64,000 nt of DNA from CAYRLW01 sp964425215 (GTDB lineage Bacteria > Spirochaetota > Spirochaetia > Treponematales > Breznakiellaceae), in NCBI GenBank assembly GCA_964425215.1, contig CAYRLW010000004.1, positions 1 through 64,000 on the forward strand, in the 5' to 3' direction. This document shows positions 50,622 to 59,823 of this stretch, piece after piece. The stretch's first letter is position 1; every line of letters starts with the position of its first letter. The translations under genes and the position numbers were made by a program. Below the pieces are notes generated by a model. It ran no database searches and was not told the origin of the DNA. It saw nothing but the letters and a program-made list of their open reading frames with translations.

Positions 50622-52938
50622 ACAACCGCACCGATTTCCACCGCCACAGAAGGGGGCCCCCTTGGGCTTTTTGTTCCAACAGCGTACGGAGTCGCCCCAT
50701 CTTTTCTTCTCCCAGGGCCCTGGAAAGGGCCTGGGCCCAGGGGGAACGTTCCCGGTCAAACCAGGGCCGTATATCGGCGCTTGTAAGAAGCCGGTATTCC
50801 TGCCGGTTTATGGTCGTGGTTTGGACCGAATAGCCCGAATTGATAAAGCCCCGTTCCAGGTCCCCAACTTCCCAGGTCCAGGGGCGTTCGTTTCCCGGTT
50901 TTTCGTTGGAACCCAGGCCGTCCCGTTGGGGGCTGTCCAGCCGGGGACTGTCCAGCCGGTGACTGTCTAACCGGGAGGGCTTAAAAAAGTCGTTCTCCAG
51001 CTCCTCCAGTTCCCCCGCCAGGCTTTCCGCGTCCTTTTCCTCCCGAAGCAGGGCGGAGATCCGCTGACCCCAGAGAGGAGGGTTGACCAACAGGGACACA
51101 GCCCCTCCGTCCACCAGGAGGTCCCGGGCCCTTTGGGCGAAATCCGCGAATTCCCTAACCCCCGCAGTCCCCCGTCTCCAGGGGTTCCGCCCCATCAGAA
51201 GCTCGAACCGGTCGCACTCAAACGCTTCGGCCGCCCCGGACCGAGACGGCAGGGGAAAGGCCGGGTGGGTTGGCGGAACGAGGACGATCCGGGGTCGTTC
51301 CACCGGGTCCAGTTTTTCCGCCAACTGCTCCAGGGTTTCCTTCGCCTCCTCTGAACCCACCGTCAGGGCTACCAGTCCTTCGGGTACCCGCCGCAGGGCC
51401 TCCCAGAGCAACAGCCCATCGTCTCCCCCGATTATCATAATTCGGTGGTGCCGTTGGATGTCCGCGGATTCGAATAGGGCCTCCCGGTCCGCTACCAACG
51501 TGGCGCTCCGGTTCGATTCCAGCCGCTTGTACCACCCCTCGCGGCCCTTAGCCTGGGGGGACCAGCTGAGCAGTTCCCCGTCCTGGGACCCATCCTGGAG
51601 AATCAGGGCGGTTTGCAGTTCCTTCCGTTTTAGAATTTGCTCCCGGAGCTGACCCTCGTACCCCATTTCCGAGGGGGTGTAGAAGGTCCGCCCCTTGAGC
51701 GCCCAGGGCAGGTACTGCTGGGCAGTCCAGTGTTCCCGGTACGCGTGGGGGTACTGGTACCCCTCCCCGTGACCGAAACCCTCCTTGTCCCGGCTGGGAT
51801 CCCGCAGGTGGTTGGGCACCTCCGCGTCCTCCGCGTCCACCTCCTTGAGGGCGTCGAAAAAGGCCAGGGCCGAGTTGGACTTGGGGGCCGTGGCCAGGTA
51901 CAGGGCCGCCTGGGCCAGGGGAAAGTTCCCCTCCGGGAAGCCGATCCGGTCAAAGGCCTGGGCGCAGGAGGTGACCACGGTGATCGCCTGGGGATCCGCC
52001 AACCCCACGTCTTCCGAGGCTAGGATGATCATTCTTCGGAATATGAACGATGGGTCCTCCCCCGAACGGACCATTTTGGCCAGCCAGTAAAGGGCCCCGT
52101 CGGGGTCGCTCCCCCGGAGGCTTTTGATAAAGGCGCTGATGGTGTCAAAGTGATAATCCCCGTCCCGATCGTAGAGGACCGCCCGTTTTTGGATGCTCTC
52201 TTCGGCGGCCTGGAAGGAAACAAAAATTTCGGCGCCCTCTTCGGGGGGCCAGCGGGGGGGCGTGGTTTCCACCGCCAGTTCCAGGGCGTTTAAAAGACTC
52301 CGGGCGTCCCCGGCGGCTACCCGAACCAGGTGTTCCAGGGCCCCCGGTTCAAAACGGACCCGCCACCGGCCGTACCCCCGCTCCCGGTCAGCCAGGGCCT
52401 GGCGGGCGGTCTCCATCAGGTCCTCCGGCGTCAAAGCCTTAAGCTGGAAAATGCGGCTCCGGCTTACCAGAGCCCGGTTTACCTCGAAAAAAGGATTTTC
52501 CGTGGTGGCCCCGACCAGGATGACCGTGCCGTTTTCCACCCAGGGCAAAAGGGCGTCCTGCTGGGCCCGGTTCCACCGGTGAACCTCGTCCACAAAAAGG
52601 ATCGTCCGCTGGCCGTGGAGCTTCCGCCGCTGTTCCGACCGTTCCACCGCCTCCCGGAGGTCCTTGACCCCCGTCAGCACCGCGTTCAGGCTTTCAAAGG
52701 CGCTTCGGGTGCTCCGGGCTATCACCCGGGCCAGGCTCGTTTTGCCCGTCCCCGGGGGACCGTAAAAAATGACCGAAGAAAGCCGGTCCGCCTGGATCGA
52801 CCGGCGCAGTAACCGCCCCGGGCCCACGATATGGTCCTGCCCCACCACCTCGTCCAAGGTTCGGGGCCTTAGCCGATCCGCCAGGGGGCCCGAGGTCTGG
52901 GCCTCTAGCCGGGCGGAATCGTCAAACAGATCCGCCAC
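50605..52938 (-). CDS. rarA: RarA (MgsA) AAA+ ATPase with methyltransferase-like C-terminal extension
   Basis: 777 residues, against about 440 for plain RarA. The N-terminal part has ADRLRPRTLDEVVGQDH, Walker A GPPGTGKT at 60-67 and Walker B ILFVDEVHR; RarA acts at stalled replication forks. From about 440 an extra domain follows with RIMIIGGDDGLLLWEAL, like motif I of a Rossmann methyltransferase, and LLVNPPLWG later. Such RarA-unknown-domain fusions are known in several phyla. A short repeat RLDSHRLDSPRLDSP (coded near 50930-50975 by 15-bp repeats) sits in the extension. Start is GTG 52938. Confidence 0.88.
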   Translation of the reverse strand: MADLFDDSARLEAQTSGPLADRLRPRTLDEVVGQDHIVGPGRLLRRSIQADRLSSVIFYGPPGTGKTSLARVIARSTRSAFESLNAVLTGVKDLREAVERSEQRRKLHGQRTILFVDEVHRWNRAQQDALLPWVENGTVILVGATTENPFFEVNRALVSRSRIFQLKALTPEDLMETARQALADRERGYGRWRVRFEPGALEHLVRVAAGDARSLLNALELAVETTPPRWPPEEGAEIFVSFQAAEESIQKRAVLYDRDGDYHFDTISAFIKSLRGSDPDGALYWLAKMVRSGEDPSFIFRRMIILASEDVGLADPQAITVVTSCAQAFDRIGFPEGNFPLAQAALYLATAPKSNSALAFFDALKEVDAEDAEVPNHLRDPSRDKEGFGHGEGYQYPHAYREHWTAQQYLPWALKGRTFYTPSEMGYEGQLREQILKRKELQTALILQDGSQDGELLSWSPQAKGREGWYKRLESNRSATLVADREALFESADIQRHHRIMIIGGDDGLLLWEALRRVPEGLVALTVGSEEAKETLEQLAEKLDPVERPRIVLVPPTHPAFPLPSRSGAAEAFECDRFELLMGRNPWRRGTAGVREFADFAQRARDLLVDGGAVSLLVNPPLWGQRISALLREEKDAESLAGELEELENDFFKPSRLDSHRLDSPRLDSPQRDGLGSNEKPGNERPWTWEVGDLERGFINSGYSVQTTTINRQEYRLLTSADIRPWFDRERSPWAQALSRALGEEKMGRLRTLLEQKAQGGPLLWRWKSVRLYAITL

Positions 52939-52950
52939 GCCGGACCATCC

Positions 52951-54111
52951 CTAGTCTTGGGCGTTCCATTCGTTGTTTCGGTAGGCCCACAGCCCGTAGA
53001 GGTTGGTGGACGCGAACAGGGTCCCGTCCGATAGGGGGGACTGGTACAGCTGGTTCACCAGCTTTTTACCCAACGACGCGGCGTACTTAGCGTTGTCCCC
53101 CACCGTGGTGGGGCTCCCGTTCCCCGGGGACTGGAGACTCGGCGATCCGCTGATCGCGCCGGAGGACAGGACAATTTCCATGTACCCGTTGGAGTAGGTC
53201 CCGCTGGTTCCGCCTAAAAGCAAAAGCTGGTTGGTATTGTAGACCGCCAGGGCGCCGTCAAACTTGTAGCTGTTCCCGCTGATGAGAGTGCTAAATCCCG
53301 TTGTTGAATCTCCCGCGATCAGGTACCCCCCGTTGGTGTTGTGCCGTCCCACGGCCGCGATTTGTCCGTTTAGGGCGATAAGTCCGTTCAGCGAGTACCC
53401 CGACGGCACGGTCCCACTGATGGCCGTAGCCGATATAGTCGTTGGGGCCCCGCCGGCAAAAATCCCCAAGCTGGAGGTGGCCACGTAGTAGTTGGTTCCA
53501 TCCCAGACCGCCCCCACCAGGGCGCCCCCGGAGCCGAGGCCCGTCTGAACCAACCCTAAGGCGCCGCTGCTCTCGTAAAAAATCCCGTAGGTATCCGTGG
53601 CCCCGCTCTGGTGGGCCCCCACGAAAAGCGTGTCGTTGGCCCCGTAGATGCTGTCGATGAAGTCGTAGTCGGAGTACTTGGATACTTCGGTCCAGGTAGT
53701 GCCGTCGGTGGTTTTCCAAAGGTGGGTGGTGGTACTGCTGGTGCCGTCCACCGTCAGGGCGTAGAGGGTATTAGGGGTTGTCGTGGCGGCCAGGTCCCGG
53801 ACGGTCCCCGAGGGTTGGGCCGCCCTGGTCCAGGACGCGCCGTCGTAGCTCCAAATATTCCCGTTGGCCACGTACAGATGGTTCGTTCCCGTCACCGTGG
53901 AGGCGACCATTTTAGAGGGGCTTCCCTGGATAATCGGGTTCTTTGGTGCCACCTCCTTGGATATATCGAAGAAGAGGGGGCTCTGGGAACAGGAGGCGAA
54001 CAGGGCGGCGGCCATAATCCCTGCTACGGCGGCCGACACCCTGGCGGCGAAAAAAGCGAAGGAAGGTTTGACAAAACGGTCCCGGGGGGACCAACGGTTA
54101 GGTTGTTTCAT
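52951..54111 (-). CDS. predicted lipoprotein with beta-propeller-like repeats
   Basis: 386 residues from ATG 54111 (GGAG upstream). Signal peptide with lipobox LFAS-C (AALFASCSQ), so acylated and membrane-anchored. The mature part is Ser/Thr/Gly-rich with repeated short blocks such as NHLYVANGNIWSYDGASWTR, HLWKTTDGTTWTEVSK and GTLFASTNLYGLWAY, resembling photosystem-stability or sialidase-type propeller blades. No catalytic motif recognised. It follows the outer-membrane barrel gene by 14 nt. Confidence 0.75.
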   Translation of the reverse strand: MKQPNRWSPRDRFVKPSFAFFAARVSAAVAGIMAAALFASCSQSPLFFDISKEVAPKNPIIQGSPSKMVASTVTGTNHLYVANGNIWSYDGASWTRAAQPSGTVRDLAATTTPNTLYALTVDGTSSTTTHLWKTTDGTTWTEVSKYSDYDFIDSIYGANDTLFVGAHQSGATDTYGIFYESSGALGLVQTGLGSGGALVGAVWDGTNYYVATSSLGIFAGGAPTTISATAISGTVPSGYSLNGLIALNGQIAAVGRHNTNGGYLIAGDSTTGFSTLISGNSYKFDGALAVYNTNQLLLLGGTSGTYSNGYMEIVLSSGAISGSPSLQSPGNGSPTTVGDNAKYAASLGKKLVNQLYQSPLSDGTLFASTNLYGLWAYRNNEWNAQD

Positions 54112-54125
54112 TGGTAGGAACTCCA

Positions 54126-54884
54126 TTAAAAGTGATACCGGGCGGACAGGCTAATATCCAAAAAATTCCCGTAGGAGTTTTGGGAAGAATCGCTGACCCA
54201 CTGGGGAACCCACCACCAGGCGGTCCCCAGGCCAAAGGACCACTCGGGGGAAAAGCGCCAGTAGACCGCCGCGGAGGGCTTTAAAAAGAGGCCGAAGTAC
54301 CCTTCGTTCAGGTACCCCTCCGACGCGGCCCCCAGGGTCAGGGAGAGGGGAAACTCAAAACGGCCGGCGATAAACTGGTAGGTAGCCCGGAACCCGAAGG
54401 GTATCATATAGAGCATATTTTTCCCCAGGGTCCCGGCAAACATGCCCCCCACCTCTCCGCCCAGGGATACGTTGGAATTGATAAAATAGTTGTAGTTTAA
54501 ATACCCCGTTCCTCCGACGCTCAAGTTGCTGGAAAAGGTTCCCGAGGAACCGAAGAACACCGTGGGGATGATGGTTCCCAGGGAGATGACGAAGGTCTGA
54601 TCCCCCTTGTTGTACAGCGAGGGTTTCACGCCGCTCCAGTCGGATTGGATGGGGGCTCCGTTTCCGGTCCCTCCGCTTCCGGCCCCTCCGGTACCGCCCC
54701 CCGTGGTGCCGCCCCCCGTGGTGCCGCCGTCGGCGCCTCCGGTTCCCGAACCATCCTTGGGAGCCTCCGGCGCCGAGGGGGTCCCGCCGTCAGTCGTCTG
54801 GGCGACCAGGGCCCCGGAAGAAACCGCCAAAAGGCTGATCGTGAAAAAAATAGAAAGGATCGACCGTATATTTCGATGTACCAT
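54126..54884 (-). CDS. predicted outer-membrane beta-barrel protein
   Basis: 252 residues. A signal peptide (ILSIFFTISLLAVSSGALVAQ) is followed by a Gly/Thr/Ser-rich linker (GGGTTGGGTGGAGSGG) and then about eight alternating amphipathic strands ending in ARYHF, with the C-terminal Phe typical of barrels inserted by BamA. Ligand or pore role unknown. It is first in an operon with the lipoprotein gene. The promoter at 54917-54945 borrows its -35 from a tandem repeat, so expression may vary with repeat structure. Confidence 0.75.
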   Translation of the reverse strand: MVHRNIRSILSIFFTISLLAVSSGALVAQTTDGGTPSAPEAPKDGSGTGGADGGTTGGGTTGGGTGGAGSGGTGNGAPIQSDWSGVKPSLYNKGDQTFVISLGTIIPTVFFGSSGTFSSNLSVGGTGYLNYNYFINSNVSLGGEVGGMFAGTLGKNMLYMIPFGFRATYQFIAGRFEFPLSLTLGAASEGYLNEGYFGLFLKPSAAVYWRFSPEWSFGLGTAWWWVPQWVSDSSQNSYGNFLDISLSARYHF

Positions 54885-54916
54885 TGTTACGCTCCATGCA
54901 AAAGTGCCTAAACCTA

Positions 54917-54945
54917 CTTATACCCGAAAGGCCGGACCCTTGCAA
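54917..54945 (-). promoter_or_regulatory. promoter of the outer-membrane protein gene, -35 inside a tandem repeat
   Basis: Minus strand TTGCAA (54945-54940), 17-nt spacer, TATAAG (54922-54917). TTGCAA is part of the 39-bp repeat unit. The transcript would start near 54910, 26 nt before the ATG. Confidence 0.6.
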
Positions 54946-55048
54946 CGTCCGCTCCGAGGGTCCCGAGCCGCCGGACCCTTGCAACGTCCGCTCCGAGGGT
55001 CCCGAGCCGCCGGGCCCCTGCAACGTCCGCTCCGAGGGTCCCGGGCCA
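54932..55048. repeat. three tandem 39-bp repeats
   Basis: Units 54932-54970, 54971-55009 and 55010-55048, the first two identical and the third with a few changes, then a decayed fragment to about 55067. Each contains CGGAC...GTCCG and GCTC...GAGC inverted halves. They fill the space between the divergent barrel gene and folD. No protein is credible here. Confidence 0.9.
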
Positions 55049-55145
55049 CCGGTCCCTTCTTGAGCCGAGTTCGGCCCCTGTGATACCCTAGAGACACAAC
55101 GTAGCACAACAAACGACCAAGATTAAGGTTACCGGGGGGATCGCC

Positions 55146-56066
55146 ATGTCAGCCATTATCATAGACGGAAAAGCCGTTGCCCAAAGGGTCCGCGAAGACG
55201 CGGCCCGTCGTACCCGCGTTCTTCTGGAGCGGGGGAGCGCCCAGCCCTGCTTAGCGGTTATCCTGGTGGGTAGCGACGGGGCCAGCGTTTCCTACGTGAC
55301 AGCCAAAGAAAAGGCCCTAGCCGAAGCGGGGATGGCCAGCCGGGATTTCCGACTACCGTCGGATACCTCGGAGGCCCAGCTCCTCTCCCTGATCGACCAG
55401 CTCAATCGGGACCCCCTGGTCCACGGAATCCTGGTTCAGCTTCCCCTGCCTTCCCATATCGACGAAGATCGCCTTATCATGGCCATAGACCCGGCCAAGG
55501 ACGTGGACGGGTTCCACCCCATTTCCGTGGGCAACATGGTCATAGGCCGGCCGGGCTTTTTGCCCTGCACCCCCCACGGGGTGTTGGTGCTCCTCCAGGA
55601 ATTGAACATACCCACCCAGGGCGCCCACGTGGTCATCATCGGGCGGTCCAACATCGTGGGGAAACCCCTGGCCAACCTGTTTACCCGCCGTTCCGTCAAC
55701 GCTACCGTCACGGTCTGCCATACGGGGACCCGGGATCTGGCCGAACACACCCGTCGGGCGGATATTTTGATCGCCGCGGCGGGCAAGCCGGGCTTAGTTC
55801 GGGGGGATATGGTTAAAAACGGGGCCGTGGTGATCGACGTGGGGGTCAATCGGGTGGAGGACCCAAGCGCTAAAAAGGGCTACCGCCTGGTGGGGGACGT
55901 GGACTTTGACGCCGTAGCCCCGGTGGCCTCCTACATTACCCCGGTCCCCGGCGGGGTGGGTCCCATGACCATCGCCATGCTCCTGCAAAACGTGGTCCAG
56001 GCGGCGGAAAACCGGGCGGAAAACCGGACGGAAACCCAGACGCCGCATCGGACGGCTCCGAAGTGA
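55146..56066 (+). CDS. folD: methylenetetrahydrofolate dehydrogenase/cyclohydrolase
   Basis: 306 residues. Catalytic region VSYVTAKEKALAEAG near 41-55 with the active Lys, LVQLPLPSHID near 98-108, the NADP-binding IIGRSNIVGKPLANL near 173-187 and C-terminal TPVPGGVGPMTIAMLL. It interconverts 5,10-methylene-, methenyl- and 10-formyl-tetrahydrofolate in one-carbon metabolism. GGGGGG precedes the ATG. The stop overlaps folE2 as GTGA. The last 20 residues (AENRAENRTETQTP) are a low-complexity tail. Confidence 0.96.
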   Translation: MSAIIIDGKAVAQRVREDAARRTRVLLERGSAQPCLAVILVGSDGASVSYVTAKEKALAEAGMASRDFRLPSDTSEAQLLSLIDQLNRDPLVHGILVQLPLPSHIDEDRLIMAIDPAKDVDGFHPISVGNMVIGRPGFLPCTPHGVLVLLQELNIPTQGAHVVIIGRSNIVGKPLANLFTRRSVNATVTVCHTGTRDLAEHTRRADILIAAAGKPGLVRGDMVKNGAVVIDVGVNRVEDPSAKKGYRLVGDVDFDAVAPVASYITPVPGGVGPMTIAMLLQNVVQAAENRAENRTETQTPHRTAPK

Positions 56067-56845
56067 TCGACGTTCAAAACCAGGAGGATCACCGGGACGT
56101 CCCCCTGCACAAGGTGGGCATCAAGGGTGTCCGGTACCCCATTCGGGTCTTGGACCGGGCCAAGGGGGTCCAGTACACCACCAGCACGGTGGACCTGTAC
56201 GTAGACCTGCCCCGGCACTTTAAGGGCACCCACATGAGCCGTTTTATCGAGGCCCTGCAGAGGCACAGCGACGATCTTTCCATGCCCCGGTTCCTGCGGA
56301 TGCTCCAGGAGATCCGGACGGACTTGGACGCCGAATCGGCCTTTGGGTCCATCGCCTTTCCCTACTTTATAGAAAAGGAAGCCCCGGTTTCCCGCTTACA
56401 GGGGGTCATGGCCTACGATTGCCGCTACGAGGGGATGGTCAACTCCCAATCCCACCATTTTACCGTTTCCGTGGCCGTTCCCGTTACCACCGTCTGTCCC
56501 TGTTCCAAGGCTATCAGCGACCGGGGGGCCCACAATCAGCGGGGTGTGGTTACGGTAACCGTCGAATTGGGCCCCTTTTTCTGGATAGAGGATCTTATTA
56601 GTATCGTTGAAAAATCCGCATCCAGCCCTGTTTACACGCTTTTAAAGCGGGAGGATGAAAAATTTGTCACCGAGCAGGCCTACGACAACCCTAAGTTTGT
56701 TGAAGATTTAGTTCGGGATGTGTATATTGGAATTAAGGGCCTCCAACGGTTTCCGCGCTTCTCCGTGGAGGCGGAAAACTTTGAGAGTATCCACAATCAC
56801 AGCGCCTTCGCGTACGCCGAGTACGGTCCGGCGCCTAAGGAGTAG
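56063..56845 (+). CDS. folE2: GTP cyclohydrolase type IB
   Basis: 260 residues. DVQNQEDHRDVPLHKVGIKG at the N-terminus and the catalytic PVTTVCPCSKAISDRGAHNQRG near 147-168 mark FolE2, which makes dihydroneopterin triphosphate from GTP, as FolE does, but with flexible metal use. The product feeds folate or queuosine pathways. GTG start at 56063, coupled to folD. FolE2 instead of FolE suggests adaptation to low zinc, though no zinc-responsive site is seen. Confidence 0.94.
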   Translation: MIDVQNQEDHRDVPLHKVGIKGVRYPIRVLDRAKGVQYTTSTVDLYVDLPRHFKGTHMSRFIEALQRHSDDLSMPRFLRMLQEIRTDLDAESAFGSIAFPYFIEKEAPVSRLQGVMAYDCRYEGMVNSQSHHFTVSVAVPVTTVCPCSKAISDRGAHNQRGVVTVTVELGPFFWIEDLISIVEKSASSPVYTLLKREDEKFVTEQAYDNPKFVEDLVRDVYIGIKGLQRFPRFSVEAENFESIHNHSAFAYAEYGPAPKE

Positions 56846-56848
56846 GTT

Positions 56849-57199
56849 ATGAACGACATGGTTCCCACGAGCGTTTTAGCGAAACAGGGGGTTGCCGCGG
56901 TCGGCGGCATCGCCGGGGGTATTGGTTTGGTAATTTTAGGAGGTCTCCCTTCGATAATCGGCGTGGTGGCCGGTGCGGTGGTGGGTCTTATCGGCGTGGG
57001 GGCCCTTTCGTCCCACGACCCGGCGGATAAACGGGCGGGCTTCATCGCCGCGGCGGCGGGGGGACTGACCATCCTATCAAAGATCGGTATTTTTTCCCAT
57101 TTGGCGGGAACTTTTTTGGGCATCGCCACGGTAGGTCTCCTCGGCATGGGCATTTGGAACGCCTTTAAGTTTGTTAGGGGATTAAAGAGCCGCGCGTGA
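56849..57199 (+). CDS. small membrane protein of unknown function
   Basis: 116 residues with two long hydrophobic stretches rich in Gly/Ala/Val (GVAAVGGIAGGIGLVILGGL; IIGVVAGAVVGLIGVGAL) and two weaker ones, suggesting a helical inner-membrane protein. No known motif. It starts 3 nt after folE2 and overlaps miaB by 4 nt, so it belongs to the folD-folE2-miaB transcript. Confidence 0.65.
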   Translation: MNDMVPTSVLAKQGVAAVGGIAGGIGLVILGGLPSIIGVVAGAVVGLIGVGALSSHDPADKRAGFIAAAAGGLTILSKIGIFSHLAGTFLGIATVGLLGMGIWNAFKFVRGLKSRA

Positions 57200-58524
57200 C
57201 GTATTTTTTTGAAACCTACGGATGCCAAATGAACGTGGCCGAATCGGCGGCCCTGGCCCTAGTACTCCAGGAACGGGGTTGGAAGGCTTCTCCTTCGGCG
57301 GAAACGGCGGATCTGGTGCTCCTTAATACCTGTTCGGTCCGGGCCACCGCCGAAAAGCGGGTGTTTGGCCGCCTGGCCCAGTACCAGGCCCAGAAAAAGG
57401 ATCGGCCCTTTACCCTTATATTAGCCGGCTGTATGGCCCAGCGGCTGGGGGAAAAGGTTAAGGAAAAGTACAGCGCCGTGGATTATGTCATGGGTACCGC
57501 CGCCCGATCCACCTTTCCCCTCATTTTAGACGCGGTAGAGCAGGGGCGCCCCTACGTTCCCACGGACGAGACGCCGGCCTTCTCTTTTTCCTCCTCCCAC
57601 CTGGAGGAGGGCCAGTTCCGTAGTTTTGTCCCCATCATGCACGGCTGTGATAACTTTTGTTCCTACTGCATCGTCCCCTACGTCCGGGGCCGGGAGGTTT
57701 CCCGGTCCCCCCGGTCGATTTTCCAGGAAATACAAAAACTCGCAGAAGCGGGGGTCCGGGAAATTACCCTGCTGGGCCAAAACGTCAACTCGTACCGGTG
57801 GCCCGGCGACCCGGAGTACCCGGACAGCGTCGATTTTCCCCGTTTGCTGGAGCTGGTGGCCCGGGCCGTGGAGGGGGGACCCATCCGTTGGGTTCGGTTC
57901 CTCTCCAGCCATCCCAAGGATTTTTCTCCCCAGCTGATTCAGGTTATGAGGGATCATCCGGTCCTCTGCCGGCACCTGCACCTGCCGGTTCAACACGGTT
58001 CCGACCGGATCCTCCAGGCCATGAACCGGCGCTATACCCGGCAGGGCTATTTGGATCTGGTAGCCCGGATCCGGGACTCCCTTCCGGACCTGTCCCTCTC
58101 CACGGATATCCTAATCGGCTTTCCCGGCGAAACGGAGGAGGACGTGGACCTGACCTTGGATTTGATGGACCGGGTACGGTACCAGTATTCGTACATGTAC
58201 CATTACAACCCCCGGGAAGGAACCGCGGCGTACCGGCTTCCCGGCCGGATCGACGAGGACCTGAAACGTCAACGCCTGGGGCGGGTTATGGAACTGCAAA
58301 AACAGCATACCCGGGAACTGTTAAGGGCTCGAATAGGCCAGAGGGTTACGGTTTTAGTGGAGGGAATTTCACGGAAAAATGCCGATGAGTTATTAGGGCG
58401 GACCGAACGGGACGAAATGGTCGTCTTTCCCGGTTCAGTATCCTCTATCGCTTCCTTTGGGAGCTTGACCCTGGGTTCCCTAAGGGGCAATACCTTCCGG
58501 GCAAAGGATTTTTCCGTATGGTAG
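57196..58524 (+). CDS. miaB: tRNA methylthiotransferase MiaB
   Basis: 442 residues. N-terminal UPF0004 domain with cluster cysteines from TYGCQMNVAES (C10), NTCSVRATAE and AGCMAQR; radical-SAM motif CDNFCSYC near 151-158; C-terminal TRAM domain (RVTVLVEGISRKNADELLGR). It adds the methylthio group to i6A37 of tRNAs reading UNN codons, using two 4Fe-4S clusters. GTG start overlapping the membrane protein gene. It overlaps the LapA-like gene by 7 nt. Confidence 0.95.
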   Translation: MTYFFETYGCQMNVAESAALALVLQERGWKASPSAETADLVLLNTCSVRATAEKRVFGRLAQYQAQKKDRPFTLILAGCMAQRLGEKVKEKYSAVDYVMGTAARSTFPLILDAVEQGRPYVPTDETPAFSFSSSHLEEGQFRSFVPIMHGCDNFCSYCIVPYVRGREVSRSPRSIFQEIQKLAEAGVREITLLGQNVNSYRWPGDPEYPDSVDFPRLLELVARAVEGGPIRWVRFLSSHPKDFSPQLIQVMRDHPVLCRHLHLPVQHGSDRILQAMNRRYTRQGYLDLVARIRDSLPDLSLSTDILIGFPGETEEDVDLTLDLMDRVRYQYSYMYHYNPREGTAAYRLPGRIDEDLKRQRLGRVMELQKQHTRELLRARIGQRVTVLVEGISRKNADELLGRTERDEMVVFPGSVSSIASFGSLTLGSLRGNTFRAKDFSVW

Positions 58525-58793
58525 TTCGGTTTATCGCCTTCCTGGGTGCCTTTGGTATTTTTATCGCCTTCATCGGTTTTAATTTGGAAAACGCCAGCGA
58601 CGTTTCCTTTGGATTCACGGTCCTCAAAAGGGTTCCCGTGTTTATGACCGTTTTTGTTTCCTTTGCCCTGGGTTTTTTTGTCGCCCTTCCCTTTGTAGTC
58701 CGAGGGCGCCTCCTGAAGCGGGACAAAAACGACCGGGCCCTGGTTAAAAAGGGCCGCAAAACGATGGACGATGGAACCTATGGGGTGGACTAG
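58518..58793 (+). CDS. LapA-like (DUF1049) small membrane protein
   Basis: 91 residues with two membrane helices (FIAFLGAFGIFIAFIGFN; MTVFVSFALGFFVALPFVV) separated by a short loop and a basic tail, the layout of lipopolysaccharide assembly protein A domain proteins. The exact role in spirochaetes, which mostly lack lipopolysaccharide, is unknown. It overlaps miaB at its start and the SPOR protein gene at its end. Confidence 0.75.
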   Translation: MVVRFIAFLGAFGIFIAFIGFNLENASDVSFGFTVLKRVPVFMTVFVSFALGFFVALPFVVRGRLLKRDKNDRALVKKGRKTMDDGTYGVD

Positions 58794-59823
58794 ACGTTTC
58801 GTCCTTTTTGGCCTCCCCATCCTTTTTCTCGTGGTTTCCCCATCCCTGGGCGCCCAGGAGACAAAAAAGACGGAACAAAAAAAACAGGAGTCCGGGGGGC
58901 CTTCCGCAGGGCTTCCCTTGACCGGCGAGCTGGCCCGCATAGAGGGGGAGCTTAATAAAGGGGACCTTAAGGAAGCGGACCGCCATGACCTGCTGGTTCA
59001 ACAGGCCCGACTGTACACCCTCGCGGGAGATTACAGCCGGGGAGCCGACCGGTGGACCGACGGAGCCTTCGCCCAAAAGGGAAGCCGGGACGACGGGGCT
59101 CTTTTGTCGGCGGCGGTCTGCCTAATCGCCATGGGGGAATGGGAAAAGGCGGATGCGGACGTAAAAACCGTTCTTTTAACGGGCCAGGACGGACCTTCTA
59201 TCCAACGGGCCCGGTACTTGGGCGCGGTAATCGAGGCGGCCAAGGCCGAAAAGTCTAATATAGAGCCCCTACGAACCCTGGCGGACCAGAAGGAATTCGC
59301 GGACCTGCGCCCGGTAACCCTCTTTTTACTGTGGAAAATCACCGGGGATTCGGATTACCGTTCCCGCCTTTTACGGGATCACGGAAGTAGCATCGAAGCC
59401 CAGATCGCTACGGCGGAATCCTCCACCGACACCTCCCCAACTAATCCTCCCCAAACCAACCCCCTGTTGGCCCGAACCCCCTTTTGGCTTCTGCTCCCGG
59501 GACGTCCATCCCTTTCCCCGGTGGCGCTTTCCCTGGGTCCTACAAAAAACGCGGCGGTTGGCGAAAAAAATCCCGTTGCTACTTCTTCTTCAGATTCTAC
59601 CGGGGGCGGCGAAGCGGGGACCCTGCAGATTGGCCTCTTTCGGAAGGAAGAAAACGCCCAGGACTTGGCAAAACGGCTAAAAGCTAAGGGATTTTCCGGG
59701 AAAATAAGCCGTCGAATCGTAAACGGGGAATCCTTTTGGGCCGTCACTGTCGATCCGCTTAAGGATACGGATGGGATGATTATGAAGCTAAAAGACGCGG
59801 GGTTTGAATCTTTCCCCCTTTAA
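58771..59823 (+). CDS. exported SPOR domain protein
   Basis: 350 residues. Signal peptide (FVLFGLPILFLVVSPSLGAQ), helical TPR-like middle (about 40-210), a Pro/Ser/Thr linker and a C-terminal SPOR domain (TLQIGLFRKEENAQDLAKRL ... WAVTVDPLKDTDGM). SPOR domains bind denuded glycan strands of peptidoglycan at septa, so a cell-wall or division role is likely. ATG 58780 is a second possible start. The 5' end overlaps the LapA-like gene by 23 nt. Confidence 0.82.
   Translation: MEPMGWTRRFVLFGLPILFLVVSPSLGAQETKKTEQKKQESGGPSAGLPLTGELARIEGELNKGDLKEADRHDLLVQQARLYTLAGDYSRGADRWTDGAFAQKGSRDDGALLSAAVCLIAMGEWEKADADVKTVLLTGQDGPSIQRARYLGAVIEAAKAEKSNIEPLRTLADQKEFADLRPVTLFLLWKITGDSDYRSRLLRDHGSSIEAQIATAESSTDTSPTNPPQTNPLLARTPFWLLLPGRPSLSPVALSLGPTKNAAVGEKNPVATSSSDSTGGGEAGTLQIGLFRKEENAQDLAKRLKAKGFSGKISRRIVNGESFWAVTVDPLKDTDGMIMKLKDAGFESFPL

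Noticed and set aside
54607..55112. Frames of repeated peptides over the 39-bp repeats
   Set aside because: Generated by the tandem repeats in all frames; no start signals.
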